Of a stretch of DNA of 64,000 nt, positions 12,401-27,400 are shown piece by piece. The position numbers and the translations under genes were made by a program. The DNA comes from Lantana camara (lineage: Eukaryota; Streptophyta; Magnoliopsida; Lamiales; Verbenaceae): the NCBI GenBank assembly GCA_037501455.1, contig CM074864.1:36048001-36112000 (forward strand), in the 5' to 3' direction. Every line of letters starts with the position of its first letter. The first letter of the stretch is position 1. The notes below the pieces were generated by a model that was not told where the DNA came from, did no database searches, and worked only from the letters and a program-made list of their open reading frames with translations.

Positions 12401-15400
12401 TTCCAGGGGGAATTTCTCGCCACATACATGAATATAAGAAAGACCTTATCTTTTAAGCAAACCATTTCAATACATTCCACTGGTGAATAAGAAATACATC
12501 GAGCCCCAAAAAATGGATTTTAGAAAAACCATTTTAAGATTTAAACATAGAACCATCGAAGGTTACACGCGTTCCATGGTCGTGGGAGGCGCTCTGACTT
12601 AAATGATTTTGAATGGTCCTTCACAATTCGGATCCAACTTTCCCACGTGTTTGGACACTTCAACTATCTTCAGGACTAAGTCACCCACCTGGAATGTCCT
12701 CTCCCTGACTCGCTTGTTGTACTGTCGAGCCACAGACACCTTGCACTTGTGAAAGCGTGCCCAGGCGTTGTTTCTCTTTCCCTCCAAGAGATCCAGCTCT
12801 AGGGCTCTATTTTCCTCGTTGGTTTCAGGCTCTACTACTAGAAAAATGGGCTTTCGTGACATCTAAAAGCGTCTCAATAAGCGGCTATTGTGACGCTTTT
12901 AATTTTGTGACGCTGCCTTAAAGCGTCACATAAGTAGCCGTCTTATTAGGTTTTGGTGACGCTTTCTAGTGTCACGTAATGTTGTCTGTAATGACGCTTA
13001 AAACCATCACAAAAACATTGGTTTAGTGACGCTTTTTAGCGTCATTTTTGAAATCCCAACAACCACAACTGACCATGCTTGGCGACACATGAAAGCGTCA
13101 CAAAAACATTTGTTGTGACGCTGAAAGCCGTCATAATATGTAAACAATTGAGACGCTTTTTAACGTCTTGATTAATATATTGTGACGCCTGTGAGCATCT
13201 CAAAAGCTGTGTAATGTGATGCTCTTTATCATCTCAAATTACTTGTTGCGACACCTATCATTGTCCCAAAATACGGTTATTATGACGCTTTTTAGCATCT
13301 CAAATAACTTGTTGTGACACCTATTGTTGTCTCAAAATACTATTACTACGACGGTTTTTTGTATCTTGGATTAATTGTTGTGACACCTGTTATTGTCTCC
13401 ATATGCGGTTGTTATGATCCTTTTTATCATGTCAATAATTTCTCAAAATACAGTTATTATGATGCTCGTAATTGTCCCAAGTGCATGAATAAAAAGCAAC
13501 ACATAACACATGAAATAGAAAGGCATAATGTAATATTGTCATTTCTCATAAAACACCACAAAAATATTTAGGTTGTAAACAACCAATCATTCATCTACAA
13601 AAATAATTCACAAGCACCAACAAAGGAACTTCAAAGCTGTCAAGTGTTTCACAAGTAATTCTTAACCCAAATTACTTGTGAAACATTTTAAAGCTACTTC
13701 AAGGCTTCAAGGCTTTCCCATTTCCCCTTTCAACTTCAAAAAACACATTTTCTCCTCCATGAACAGCTTAAAATCACAAATATGTAAGTCCCAAAAGTCA
13801 AAAACTAACTTATAATTGTGTTGATCAGAACTTCACAGCTACGCCTCCTCCATGAATACCTATATGCAAAAACAAATATAATCAGTTAAATTATTATTAA
13901 ATTAAAATATTTATGGGCAGTAGGATAGTATTATTACCAGATTTTGAGGCCACGCAACTACCTCACCAACTGCATCACCTATAGTTTTGAATTGTGACAT
14001 TGGTCGAACTAAATCCTCGTCAAACTCCACCGGAACATGAATGAGGACTTCACACCAATTTTTTCCCAATTGAACTTGTCCAACTCGTTTTGATGGATCT
14101 AAGCTTTGAAGACGACCGACCCCCACAACTTTCAATGAATCAAACACGCTATGCAAGGATACTCTTTCTCCAACCTAGTATAAATCACGAAGGTATATTC
14201 AATTAAAATCATTTAGTTTGTTAAATGCATGGGAAAAATGGACAGCACTTATAGCAGGCACTGCAGTCCCATTCATGCAAATTCTCACTCAAATGCATGC
14301 ATTAATTACACATATACATGCAGCCAATCACACATCATGCATAGCATTCATTTCATGCAAGGAATGAGCTCCAAATTCACCCTTTTTATGGTTGTTATAC
14401 ACGGGAAAACAAGGCAGCAGCAGGGTAGTCCCTAAGGCAAATTAACACATGTAATTCCATCTCATAAACCACTTATATCATGCATTACATTCACACATAC
14501 ATACAACTTAATTCAGGCATGCATTTCATTAGACATAATCATGCTGATGCAAAATTATTCCCCAACTCAAAGCAAATGCCAAATTGAAAATAGTCCAGAC
14601 ACCTTACTTTGACCTCTAAATTCAAGTACAAATACTCAGGTATACAACAATATTCCCCAACTCCACGGGTTTCAAGTTATTAGAGCAGAAAGACGTTCAT
14701 TAGACATACTTAATCATGCGAGAATCTTCCAGAAATCTTGGTGTTTGATATTCAATACATGGACTCAGTGCAGTCATTAATTCCCGCCCTTAAGTTCCCA
14801 TTTCAAGATCTAAGTAATGCAGATTAATTAAAAAGAAAATAAACTATCACTCAATCAATTAAGCCAGTTTCAAATACTAAAGTTCCTAGATTTACTCATA
14901 AGCTGCATAAAAATCTGGAGACAATTGGCAGGAAAAAATCTTAAGAGCAATCAACTTGATCATAGCAGAGTAAACAATTTCAAACTGTAATCACATGGAA
15001 ATCTGAACAAACTGCTACCTGTAGGGGTATTTTATCCCTCAATGAGGCTTGCCTAAATGAAGTACCAATGTAGTGGGAGGATGATGACGAAGGGACTCGA
15101 GTAACTTCCGGAGGAGATTCATTGTTTCCTATTTGCTTGCTCACCCTCAATAGTTCTTGTATTTGTTTGTTTTGTTCCATCATTTGTTTGTTTTGTTCCA
15201 TCACAATTTGCTTTAACTCACCAATATCCTTCTTATAACTCATGCTAGTTCGAGAGGGCCTGCCTCGTATGAGAGATTCACCATATACATCAGAAGCAAG
15301 TACACCATAACCATACATTCGTACTCTTCCTCCTTTGTCATCTCCAGTTACTTGAGAAAATATGTCACTTGGGCCTATGTCCTTGGAATTCGGAGAGAGT

Positions 15401-18400
15401 TCACTTCTTTTTTCTTGCATCTTGTGCTATAAATAAAATACAAATACCAATTATGTTGAGTTAAACACCATATACTTCAAAGGAATGCACGTAATAATTA
15501 TAAAAAACTTAGATAACAGATTTTAAACAATCTTACCCAAGAATTTGCTATAACAGGATTGCCTGTTTCTCCCTTTTTAGTGTAACATCTTTCAAAGAGA
15601 TCCATCCTACTCGGTTCGTCATCCATTTCATTTGCTTGACCATTGTTAACTTGTCCATCTCTTAATTCCCTTGTTTCTTTCTACAAACAACACCAAACTT
15701 TGATTAACATAAGTGTTTCAAATAATTTAAATTTTATTTATTCAAAATATCAACCTTTAAGTGATATCTGATTTGGGAGAAACTTTTTTTTCCTGTAACA
15801 TGCATCATTGTCTTCTGTGCTCTATTTTCTTTGTTTTGAGCACTGATTTTCTATATCAACAAAGGAAAAGACATACTGAAATCCAAGAAGAAATCAAGAA
15901 ATATATTCACTCAAGTTAACAACTCCAGAGGATGCAATAATAGTAATTAAAGTTCAGTTATTACCCGCGATTTGTCTGTGCTCCAGAAAATAACTAAATT
16001 CTTCCATTGATCTGGGAGGACTCTCAAATCATCTGTATTTGGTCTCTTACGTAAGTTTTCCTCAACCGATGAGTTTGGATCAAAATACTTACTCTTAACT
16101 CTATTCTTCCATGTTCTCCAACTTTTAGATAGAATATCCCAAGCAACATCTTCCATATCATGCATCCCAGTAAATTTTTCCTGAATTGTTGGAAAAAAAA
16201 TACAATCATAACATAACGGATAGATTGAATATTATACAACAATAATAAGTATATGAAGGATTAAATAATCACCTTAATGAGATCGAACAGATTTTTCTTA
16301 ATGGAGTTTGGTACTTTATGCCAATCCTCATAATCAAGTGGAAGAAGATCTCCATTTCTTACCAAAGTACCAATGAATTCAACATATTCGCTTTTATGTG
16401 GACCAACAGGCTTACCAAGATCATCAAAATCAACTCTAACTTGTTCTCTTCTAGCCCAAACACGTGGCATGTTAGTCGGTCCTCGAGCTTTTGAGTCAAC
16501 AGATTTGCCTACATCGACCAATTTACGTATGTTCAAATAAAATCCATCGAGAGATCATAAAAACAATGTTAGTGTAAATGTAATATTCCAACATACCCGC
16601 ATCATCAGAATTATTGTTCTGCCGATCAGAATGTATGTCGGAGAGCGTGTTATCATTTCCATTTCTGATGCGTTTTGCACGTCCATCAGTTCCTACAACC
16701 GTAGAATATTATCATAATAATGTAAGCATACATATTTTCACAGCTGCAACAATCTGGCAGAAGCTGGAAAATGTGTTAATAAAGCCATTAAAATATCATG
16801 TAAGCAAATGAATGTATTCTCTGATCCATTTTTCTTCAAGTTGACTATGATTGTTTATTGGTTTGACAGATTATAATAATAATAACAGTGGTAGTTACTT
16901 GCCTCGTTTTCAATCCACTTCTACAATCAGAATGCTAGTAAAAAACCATCAAATATAACATACATGAAAGGCACTTATGGTAGTTATGTGCCAATGACAA
17001 GCAATGATAGCTACAATTTAAAACTGACAGTTTTTCCAAGAGTGAAATGAACAGCCCTGCCAACTAACTCAGATCAAGGTGTTGGTCAGAAATTCTATTG
17101 TTAAAAATCAAGATTCAAAACAAAACATTTTACATGTATTCTGAATTTGGTCTAAATCAAGAAATCCCAACAATTTTGATCATTATTATAAGTGAAAATG
17201 TGGGTGGGGAAAGCAATGAAGTAAAGTTGGCAAAGGTTCCAGGAATCAGTGAATTATTGCCTTGTTGGGAAAAAAAAAAAGGTATATGTATGAGTCAGTG
17301 GAAAACCAAATCCAAATGTGCAGACATGTTCTATAACCAAACAATTACTAAAACCAACTAAGCTGCCTGCAGGATCATTATACATACCATCTTCTATGTA
17401 ATATTATCAAATGAAAACGTTTAGTAATCTTAAGGGCTAAGAGCAGAACAGGTAGAATATTCTGATGCAGACAATAACAATATACAAACATATTTCATGT
17501 CTTGGATGAATAATAATTAATAGGTTGTTGGGTGCTGGAACTTGGAATACATTACTAATTAGTGATTACTAACTAAAGGCAGCAACATTAATATTTGTTC
17601 GTGTGCAAACTGATTTAAGCAAATGAATTTAGTCTCTGATCCACATAGCAAACTGAATTTAGACTAATAGACAAGTTTTGTAGAATTCATAAGAGAATGT
17701 CAGGTTTAAAAAGATTCAGTTGGACAAATCAAAATAACAAAATATCTGAAATAAAAAAAATAGTAACCTCACAAGAAGAAGATTTGTGGTACTTGATCAG
17801 CTTATAAAATTTACCTGTGTCTTCATGGTCAGAATTGACTGCTTGGGATGCTTGTGTTTGATTCCTTTGGTTTCCACGGTCACTGATTCGTCTATGCTTA
17901 TTTTTTTTCATACCTACAACACAATACTCATTTATATAGGACAAACAGAAACTGTGAAATTAAAAGCAAGTTGTGCTTATTGTCTTTTCTTAAAAAAAAA
18001 AACTAACTAAGCCTATCCTAGAATTTTCTACACCTAGCTTCACTCTAAGCTGTTCACATTAATTAGGCCCTCCCCTCCCCCGCGGGTCAACACAATCTCT
18101 TCTTCTTCATTTAGTGGACAGTTGATATAAGATTCGCTTTGCAAAATTGTATCAACACCATCAGTTGATATGTCATTTCCATCATCAATCTTAGCCCTGG
18201 CTTTGGTTTTAACAACCACTTTCCAAACTTTTTCCGTAGGATCATCCACATAAAACACTTGCTCAACCTGAGATGCAAGGACAAAAGGCTCATTCTGACG
18301 TTGTATATTTGTGAAGTTAGTGAGCGAGAACCCATCTTCATCTTCTTTAAGTCTCTTGCCCCTCGATACCCAATCACAGTCAAACAATACAACCCTTCTT

Positions 18401-21400
18401 CCACCTGTATAATCTAATTCAATTATTTCATTTAGGATCCCATAATATGCCATCTCTTGAAATATAGGCCTTTTATCCTTCTTGCTTGCAAAACTAGTTG
18501 TATTAGCATTAACCATAACTCCACTATTTTGAGTTTTCCTGTTCAACTCCATCTCCCTAGTGTGGAACCGAAAACCATTTACTTTGTACCCTCTGTAACT
18601 TGCACCAACAGGAACTGGTCCTCTTGCAAGTCTGACAATGTCCATCATCAATGGATCATCTTTGTGATCAGCAACTGTTTCTTCCACCTACAATAACAAT
18701 TAATCAAATATTCATATTTCTTGATATTCGTATGGGATTTGTATGCTCTGCCATGTTGAACTTACTTGCTGAAAATAAGAGTTTGTATTAATTCTGAATA
18801 GATAGATAAATATCATATTGAATGAATATAACAATCTGTAAACTAGGAGTGCTGTTTATTCTCCAAATTGTTCAGCTCTATGACACCTTTATAGGCTGTT
18901 ATAAGAATAATACAGCTGCACTTTGCTATATTGAATAAACATTTCTCTGCTAGAAAGTCGATCAGTTATGCATATTAAAGGGTTCTCAATAGTCCCATAC
19001 TTGTTCTATCAATTCTAGGCATTTGGTCTAATTGTAGGCAACCAATTTCAAATAGTAAATGTATGAGGTAGAAAATATTCAGATATTTGAACTTACGCGG
19101 CCCTTAAACCAAGAAGCAAATGAATCATTATGTATCCGCTTGATTTCATGCTCCCTTGATCGATGTTTCTTCCTCCTGACTTCTTTTTCATGCTCCCTAT
19201 ATAATGAACAGAGGAAACACTCAAAAATAAATGAAGAAAATGGAACCATCTTAGAGAAGCTATTAGGATTAAGTGGCTTACTCTATGTACTGTTTAATAT
19301 CATCACAATTGAATAACACATATCGATGAGCCTTTGTTAGACGATCATTATCCAACACAATTGGCTTTCCTCTCCATAATGGACAACCACATAGTGAGAA
19401 AATATTTATACCAGGTACTTCATTTTCCTCACCAACATTGTCGTTTCGACTTGCTCGATTATGCTTTGTTTCAACTCTTTCTTCAAAATATAATGAGCAA
19501 AATGATAAACATTCCTCTGCCAAATATCCTTCTGCAATCGAACCTTCCGGTCGGCCTCGATTACGTACATACGATTTTAATGTACTCAAGTACCTAGGAG
19601 TTCAAGGAAAAATTCATAATTAGGAAACAACAGAATTTATTTAGGAATGAAGTAAATATAATTGAATGTGTTATTTACCGTTCAATCGGGTACATCCATC
19701 GATATTGAACCGGTCCAGCCAACTTTGCCTCGGTAACCAAATGGACGGTCAAGTGTACCATAATGTCAAAAAATAATGGTGGGAATATTTTTTCCAGCTG
19801 ACAAAGTATAACAGCAATTTCTTTTTCTAACCGAGACAAATCACTATGATGGAGTGTCGTTGAACCTAAATCTCTAAAGAATCGACTAAAACGATTTAGT
19901 GTTGACCGTATTGGCTTTGGCAAAAGTTTACGCAAAGCAAGAGGAAGCAGTTGTTGCATCAACACATGACTGTCATGACTCTTAAGACCAAAAATTTTAG
20001 GAGGTTTTAATTGAACACACCTTGAGACATTTGATGCATATCCATCTGGAACCTTGATGTTTTTCAGAAGCTTGCAAAATCTTTCTTTCTCACTTTTATC
20101 TAATGCAAAAGAAGCTGTAGGCAGCCATTCCTGTCCAGAATCGTCTACGAAAGGATGAAGCCTTGTTTTTATCCCCATTTTTTTCAAATCCAAGCGCGCA
20201 TTATAATTATCTTTTGACTTCACAGAGTCAAGCAATGTGTACAACACCTTGTCACATACATTCTTTTCAATGTGCATAAAATCCAGATTGTGCCTTACCA
20301 AATTTGTTTCCCAATATGGTAAATAAAAAAAAATGCTTTTTTTCTTCCAGTTATAAGGTAATTGATGTTCACCCACCTTTTTTCCAAATTTATTCTCAAT
20401 ATCCTTTACGTCATCAAGTACCACTGATCCCCTCAAGTATGGCAGTGCTTTTCGATGCTCTTCTGTTCCATCAAATGACCCTTTGTCCTTTCGAAACGGA
20501 TGATCCTCAGGTAAGAAAATTCGATGACACATGTAGCAAAACTTACGAGAGTGGTCCAGCCATACTGAGTTCGTATTCGTGTAACAAACGGGACATGCAA
20601 ATTCCCCTTTCGTACTCCAACCCGATAATGCTGCATGACCCGGAAAATCACTAATAGTCCAAAGTAGTGCTGCGTATAATTGAAAATTTTCTTTAGATGA
20701 AGCATCATAAGTACGTATTCCATTTTCCCACATATCCTTTATCTCTGCAATTGCTGGTTGTAAATATATATCAAGATCATTACCGGGCCCAGATGGGCCG
20801 GGAATAAGCATGGACAACATCATGTATGACTTTTTCATGCACTCACCGGGGGGCAAATTGTAAGGAATGAAGATAACTGGCCATATACTATGAACCACAT
20901 TCATAGTTCTAAAAGGGTTGAAACCATCAGTAGCCAAACCCAATCTAATATTTCGAGGGTCTTTAGCAAACTCCGGATGGTGAAAGTCAAAAGTATTCCA
21001 GGCGGGAGAATCTGCGGGATGTCTCATTACACCATCTTTTATGCGCTCTGTATTATGCCATGTCATAAGAGATGCTGTTTTCTTGTTCATAAAAAGCCTC
21101 TGTAACCTTGGCTTTAATGGGAAGTGCCATACAAGTTTTGCAGGAACCTTCTTAACCTTCTTAGAACTTTCAGTTGAATCACCGTTCGGTTCAGGGGTAA
21201 CTGTTGTCCATCGCGGTTCCTCACACGTATCACACTTTGTCTTGCTTTCATTATCACCCCAATATATCATGCAATCGTTTCGGCACGCATCAATTTTTTT
21301 GTAATTCAGACCCAAATCTTTCAGTATCTTCTTGGTCTCATAGTAATTCTTCGGTAATTCGACGCCATCAGGAAACGCCTCTCGTAATAAGTCAAGCATC

Positions 21401-24400
21401 AAGGTGAATGAACTATCACTCCAATTACCAAGGCACTTAATGTGGAGCATTCGAACGATAAAATAAAGCTTCGAAAAGTTTTGACACCCTGGATATAGTT
21501 CCTGTTCAGCATCTTCCATGAGCTTATAAAACTTTTTAGCTTCTTGACAAGGTTGTTCTGTTTGCTCATCTCTTGTCATTCCTTCATGAGCATCGACTTC
21601 TCCTTGTACCCCAAATGCATCATAAAGCATCTCTTGCATATCATTTTGAGCATTTTCACCATCATATTGGAAAGATGTCTGCATTCCTCTCGAAGACAAC
21701 TCGCCATGCAATACCCATTTAGTGTACCCCCTTAAAAAACCATTCCAGAGAATATGTTCTTCCACAATGCTCCTTTTTTGAGATGTGGCATTTTTACATT
21801 TCTTACAGGGGCATAAGATCGTTCCACCATTTGAATAGGAAAAGGCATAATCCAAAAAAAAATTTAGCCCAAGTTGGAATTCTCTACTGGACCTAGGGAG
21901 AACCATCCATCTCTTATCCATATTTGTAAATAACCAATCTTAAAAAAATGTAGTTACCTGAAAATTGGGAGCATGACTATAAACTTACAATAAATTGCAT
22001 GAAGTCAAATATTTACGAATAATTATACCTTCAGTCACGTCTGAGACCTGTGCTTGTCAAGTTCCTTGGGTCTTCCTTGGGTTTGGGAGCAGTCCTAACA
22101 CATTCAAATTCAAATGATATATTATGATCCCAATCATCGTACAAAACATTAAGGCTATATAAATAAACGATTACTAATTAAGCAACTAACTATGCCATAA
22201 CATGATGCCAAAGCAATAACAACACATCACCTGAAATTCTAAGAAACTAGCAACTTTTTGAAAGGCTAACAGGTTTTATGTTTCCATTTCACTTATCTCT
22301 TTTGGCTTTTTTCTTTAATAAAAAGCATATGTATAGTAAAATAATGATTAATCAAAAAGCAAAAGGCAGATGTATAGCAAAATAAAGATTAATCATATAT
22401 CATAGAACGATTAGATCAGTGAAAAGCATAACTATCAGTACTAGTTATACGAAGACAAAGTTGCATGCCTGCCCGCATAATTGGATACAAAAAAAAACTG
22501 CTAAACAACAACATCTTAAAGACAAGGATAACAAAAAATTTAATGAAATCCAAGTAAATATGAGCATATAAATAAACAGTACAACAGAAAATTAATTAAA
22601 AGAATTTCAGCATAAGCTTATCTACCTTAGTACGATGCAGGTTCAGAGATATTCAAATCATAAAGGCAATAGCAAAGTTCGGTTTTCCACTCCTTACGCG
22701 CTTTAAGGAAATTCCTGCAGTTCATAAACAATCAATATGACTTGCGATAGTGGCGTAGTTCAGAAGATTAAGAACTTTGACATTCGAACAGAGATATTCA
22801 GCCAATTAACACCTCCTTTTACTCTGATCGAATTAATTATAAGACTTCACTGACTCAGTCCAGAACAAGAGTGTATCTTGGGAAAAGAAATTAATAATTA
22901 AGCAACTAAACATGATAACTAAAAGAACAATTAATAATTAAGCAACTAAATATAATATAACAGTAGTTCAAACAGGTCACATGTTTCCCATCACATGCAC
23001 CAACAGGTCCAGCCACGGCCACTAAATCAGACACAAAAATGTGCACTGTCCGGTTTGTTAAGGACAAAGAACATATTAATGCAGTCAAAAGTACCCCACA
23101 CCAACAATGGAGATTAGATAAAAAAAATTATTGTCTCAATACCAAAATCTGTATCAGGATTAACAACTAGTGTAACTGCATAACATGAACTAATAATTGC
23201 AATATACAAGAGAATGCATATCAGTTCATGGGAGAAACTACTTCAACTCTTTGAAATTGCCTAGATTGCAGTGTTTTATGTAATAGGTTATCAAGATGCA
23301 AAGAAAGTCCAAATTCTTTTAAAGATTACCATACGACTAGTGACGATACGAAGGTGCTTAATTGGAACTAATTTACATTTTTTCTAATTTGCAGGGTTCA
23401 TTAAAGTGTATAACACAAATGGAAAGAGATTTAGCCTATCTCCAAACTCTGCCCCAGAATGCCATACCTTAACCATGTGAAATTCTGCTTCTAGTGATTG
23501 GAATCCAGCTACGGCTGAAATGGTACATAGCAAAATAATTTATTTCTAAAGCAAATTTCACATTTAGTTACTAAAGTTTCGAGATTATATCTTTTAGTAT
23601 CCTTAAATCTGATCTCTTCTCTGAAAGCAAAATACACAAAACAAGCAATTTAGCCACAAAACAAAAACCAATACAAAGATTTAAGCAAAAAAACACAAAG
23701 ATCCATAGCCTACATCTCACCGGGGAAAATATACGCCCAAAAACCGAAAAAAGGTTTAGTAGATTACTAAATACCTAACAAACAATGAACAACTAGAAAA
23801 AGAACACAACATGGTCAAAACATGAATCGGATAGGCATAACAATATCACAAACGACGAAAGTAAAACTTCAGATCAAGCTTTTCAAAGGATAATGAACAT
23901 TTGAGCCGTAAAATATTGCCATATCCGGGGGATAGCTCAAAAGATATTCCTGTTCTAGGCAGAAAAAAAACACTAAATTGGGGCAAAATGCCCAAGCTAA
24001 ACTCCATTTTCACAACAAGCATCAATAATTTCAGTCGCATAACACTCAGATTATGTTCTATAATTTAGTTTAACTACGGATTATGGCTTATTGCAACCTT
24101 CTGAGCAACACTCATTGATCAGAAGAAATCAGAACCGTACTGCGAAGGGAAAACAAGGTTACCTGGAAGAGCTTGGGCAAGTCCGGCGTTGGCAAATCGC
24201 CAACAAGACCTGGAAGAAGTCTCAAAGCATGCATGAACACAGACAAAACAGTTATTATCTCGAAGAAGAACCCCACAACCCGAAAAAATCCATAGAACAA
24301 GAAGAGGACGAATTTTTGTATAATGAAGCGATGGGGATCGGATAAGGCTTCAAGGTTTTCAGAAGTTGGCAGACAAACGAAAGAAAAATTAAACCAAACC

Positions 24401-27400
24401 CACAAATAAAAAACACTAACTTTGGCTTGAGAGCGATGGCTAGATTCCCTCGAAATTGAGTGAAATTGGCTGGAGAAGATGGGTTGCTTCAATTTTCTTG
24501 CCTTCGTTGCTGGCTGGAGAAGATGGGTTTCCCTCAATTTTTGGGACAAAGTGCAAAGGTTGAGTGGCTGGAGAAGATGGGTTTCCCTCAATTTTTTTGA
24601 CAAAGTACAAATGTTTCCCTCGGTTTTTCTTTAGTGTACCGCCAAAAAATGAGTCTAAAACATATAAGTTTATAATTTTCTAATTAGGAGATGGTTTTAG
24701 GTGTCATAATATATATATATTGAGACACTTTATTAAAAATGTCATAACAAGCCTATTCTATTGTGACGCCTCACATAAAAACGTCACATTATTATTAGTT
24801 TAATAAATAAAGAATTTAACAAATGAAATAAATTATATCAAATAAGATGAATTTAAAAAAAGCGTCACAACATGTGTTCTACAGTGACGCCTTTTAAAAA
24901 GCGTCATAATAGGGCGTCACAACATGGCATTTTTCTAGTAGTGCTCGAAATATGTAACGCGCGTAATTGTACGATCTCTGCAGGTATCATCGCCTCTGAA
25001 CCATAAACGAGCGAGTAGGGGGTTTCCCTTATAAAGCCCATAAAGCCCCTTGTAACTCCTCGACCCATTCACTCTTCTTACTTTCAAGCATGGTCTTTAA
25101 GTGTTGCAAGATGATCCTGTTGGTAACTTCAGCTTGACCGTTGGCCTGAGGGTGCCCCACGGAAGTCAAGCGTTGTTCAATACCTAACTCAGAGCACCAC
25201 TCTCGGGTATCTGCTACAATGAATTGAGATCTATTATATGAAATTAACACCCTCAGGATACCGTACCTACAGATTATGTTTTTCTAGATGAAGTCTCTCA
25301 CTACCCGAAATGTGATTTTGGCTACAGCCTCAGCCTCAACCCACTTTGTGAAGTAATCCACGGCCAAAATGACGAACTTCTTCTGTCCAACCGCTATTGG
25401 TAATGGTCCCACAATATCAATGCCCCATTGATCAAAGGGCTACGATACGTCTATAGAGATCATCTGAGTCGCCGGCAATTGGGGGACATTAGAGTGAAAC
25501 TGACACTTGGGGCATTTCTTAGAGAAAGCAACGGCGTCTTGAAGGACCGAGGGCCAATAAAACCCACTCCTCAATATCTTTTTGGCAAGGATACTTCCCC
25601 CAGAGTGATTTCCGCAACTCCCTTGATGGACTTGCTCGAGGGTTTCCTTAGCTTGTGAGGGCCTCAAGCATCTCATTGGAGGGCCGTGATAAGACTTCTT
25701 GGAGAGACTTCCCTCAAGATCTAATGAAAAATGAGGGGCCTCATTTCTTATCTTCCGTGCTTCCACCTTATCAGTGGGACAAATCCCATCCCTGAGAAAT
25801 CTGATGATATCATCGAGCCAGTATGGCTCCTGAGGATTAATCATTGTTACCGCTTGGGTAGGATCCTTCCTTTTTATCAAAGGTTCCTCCATTCTCAAGA
25901 ACGTGATGGAATGTTCGCAAGATCCCTCAAAAGCAGAAGCAAACTTGGAAAGAGTGTCAGCGCGCTCATTCTCTGCTTGCGAAACCTGAAGCAAGTGAAA
26001 TTCCTTGAATTTGCTGATTATTTCTTTTGCTTTTTCCAAATACTGCACCATGGTGGTTTCTCGAGCCTCATAAGTTCCCTTGATCTGACTTGAAATTAAT
26101 TGTAAATCAACATAAGCTGTGATCCTGGATGCTCTATTTTGAAAAGCAATTTTTAGCCCTTGGACAAGTGCCTCATATTCTGCCTCGTTGTTTGTGACTT
26201 GAAAATCCAACCTGATTGCAAAATCTATTTCAATCCCATTGGGGTCTCTGAGGGTTACCTCTGCTCCTCGCCTTGAGAGGTCGAGGAACCATCCGTGTGC
26301 AGGACCCAAAGATCGTAATTTACTAAAACGGCAGGCTCTAAACCAAAACGCTCAACCAGCAAGTCTGTGATCACTTGAGCTTGTATAGCTGTTCTGGGCT
26401 CGAAACTGATGTCAAACTGGCTTAGTTCAATGGACCACTTAATTAGTCTTCCAGAGACGTCCGGCTTGGACAAGACCTGCTTCAGTGGTTGGTCTGTAAG
26501 GACGGTGATTGAGTGTGCCTGAAAAAAAGGCCTTAGTCTTCGTGATGCATTGATGAGGGCAAAGGAAAACTTTTTGATTTATTTCTTTTCGGCGCCCTGC
26601 AACGTCATGCTGAGATAGTAGACAGGTAGATGTTTGCGCTCGCGCACGGCTACCAAAACCGCGCTTGTGGCTTCCGCTAAAACTGAGAGGTACACAAATA
26701 AGTTTTCACCCTCATCCGGCTTGGTTAGGAGAGGGGCGCACGAGAGGTAAGCCTTTATATCCTACAGCGCTTTTTCGCATTCTTCTGTCCAAGCGAAATT
26801 TCGAGCGTTGCTTAGAATTATGAAGAATGGTAAATTCTTGTCCGCAAAGTGCGAAATGAACCTATTCAAAGAGATGATTTTCCCTACCAAGACTTGAACT
26901 TCTCTGATATTCTGAGAGGATAGGATGTATAAGATGGCTTTGATTTTCTCTGGGTTAGCTTCAATTCCGCATTGGTTGACCGTATAACCCAAAAATTTAT
27001 CTCCTCTACCCCAAATGTGAATTTCGAGGGATTCAACTTCATACCGTACTGGCGCAATATGCCGAACGTGTGCCTCAGTTCTTCCAGGTGGGAGACCTGG
27101 CGCTCGCTCTTAACTATCATATCATCTACATAGACTTCCATCGATCCTCCAATTTCCTTTTCAAACATCCGGTTGATGAGGCGGTGGTATGTGGCACCTG
27201 TATTTTTTAGCCCAAAGGGCATGACCAAGAAGCAATAGACCCTCAAGTGTACCACAAACGAGGTTTTGGGGCGGTCTTCCAGTGCCATGAAAATTTTGTA
27301 ATATCCTTGGAAGGCATCCATCATGCTCATGAGCTCACAGCCCACGGTCAAATCAACTAGCTGATCAATCCAGGGTAGAGGATAAGGGTTCTTTGGGCAA

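Larger units (their letters stand above)
12833..24943 (-). mobile_element. CACTA (En/Spm-type) DNA transposon
   Basis: 12,111 bp, inserted in the Tat integrase with a 3-bp TSD CTC (12830-12832, 24944-24946). The right terminus on the minus strand is CACTACTAGAAAAATGCC; the left is TACTACTAGAAAAATGGG, so the outermost base is T instead of C. Subterminal repeats with a GTGACGC core lie at both ends. It carries a TNP2 and a TNP1 gene, both on the minus strand. About 2 kb between TNP2 and the right end holds no recognised coding sequence and should be promoter and leader. Confidence 0.93.

Noticed and set aside
24112..24603. Minus-strand ORF of 163 codons near the CACTA right end
   Set aside because: It is made of the threefold direct repeat (LRETHLLQP) and AT-rich leader sequence, and overlaps a plus-strand ORF; no transposase domain.
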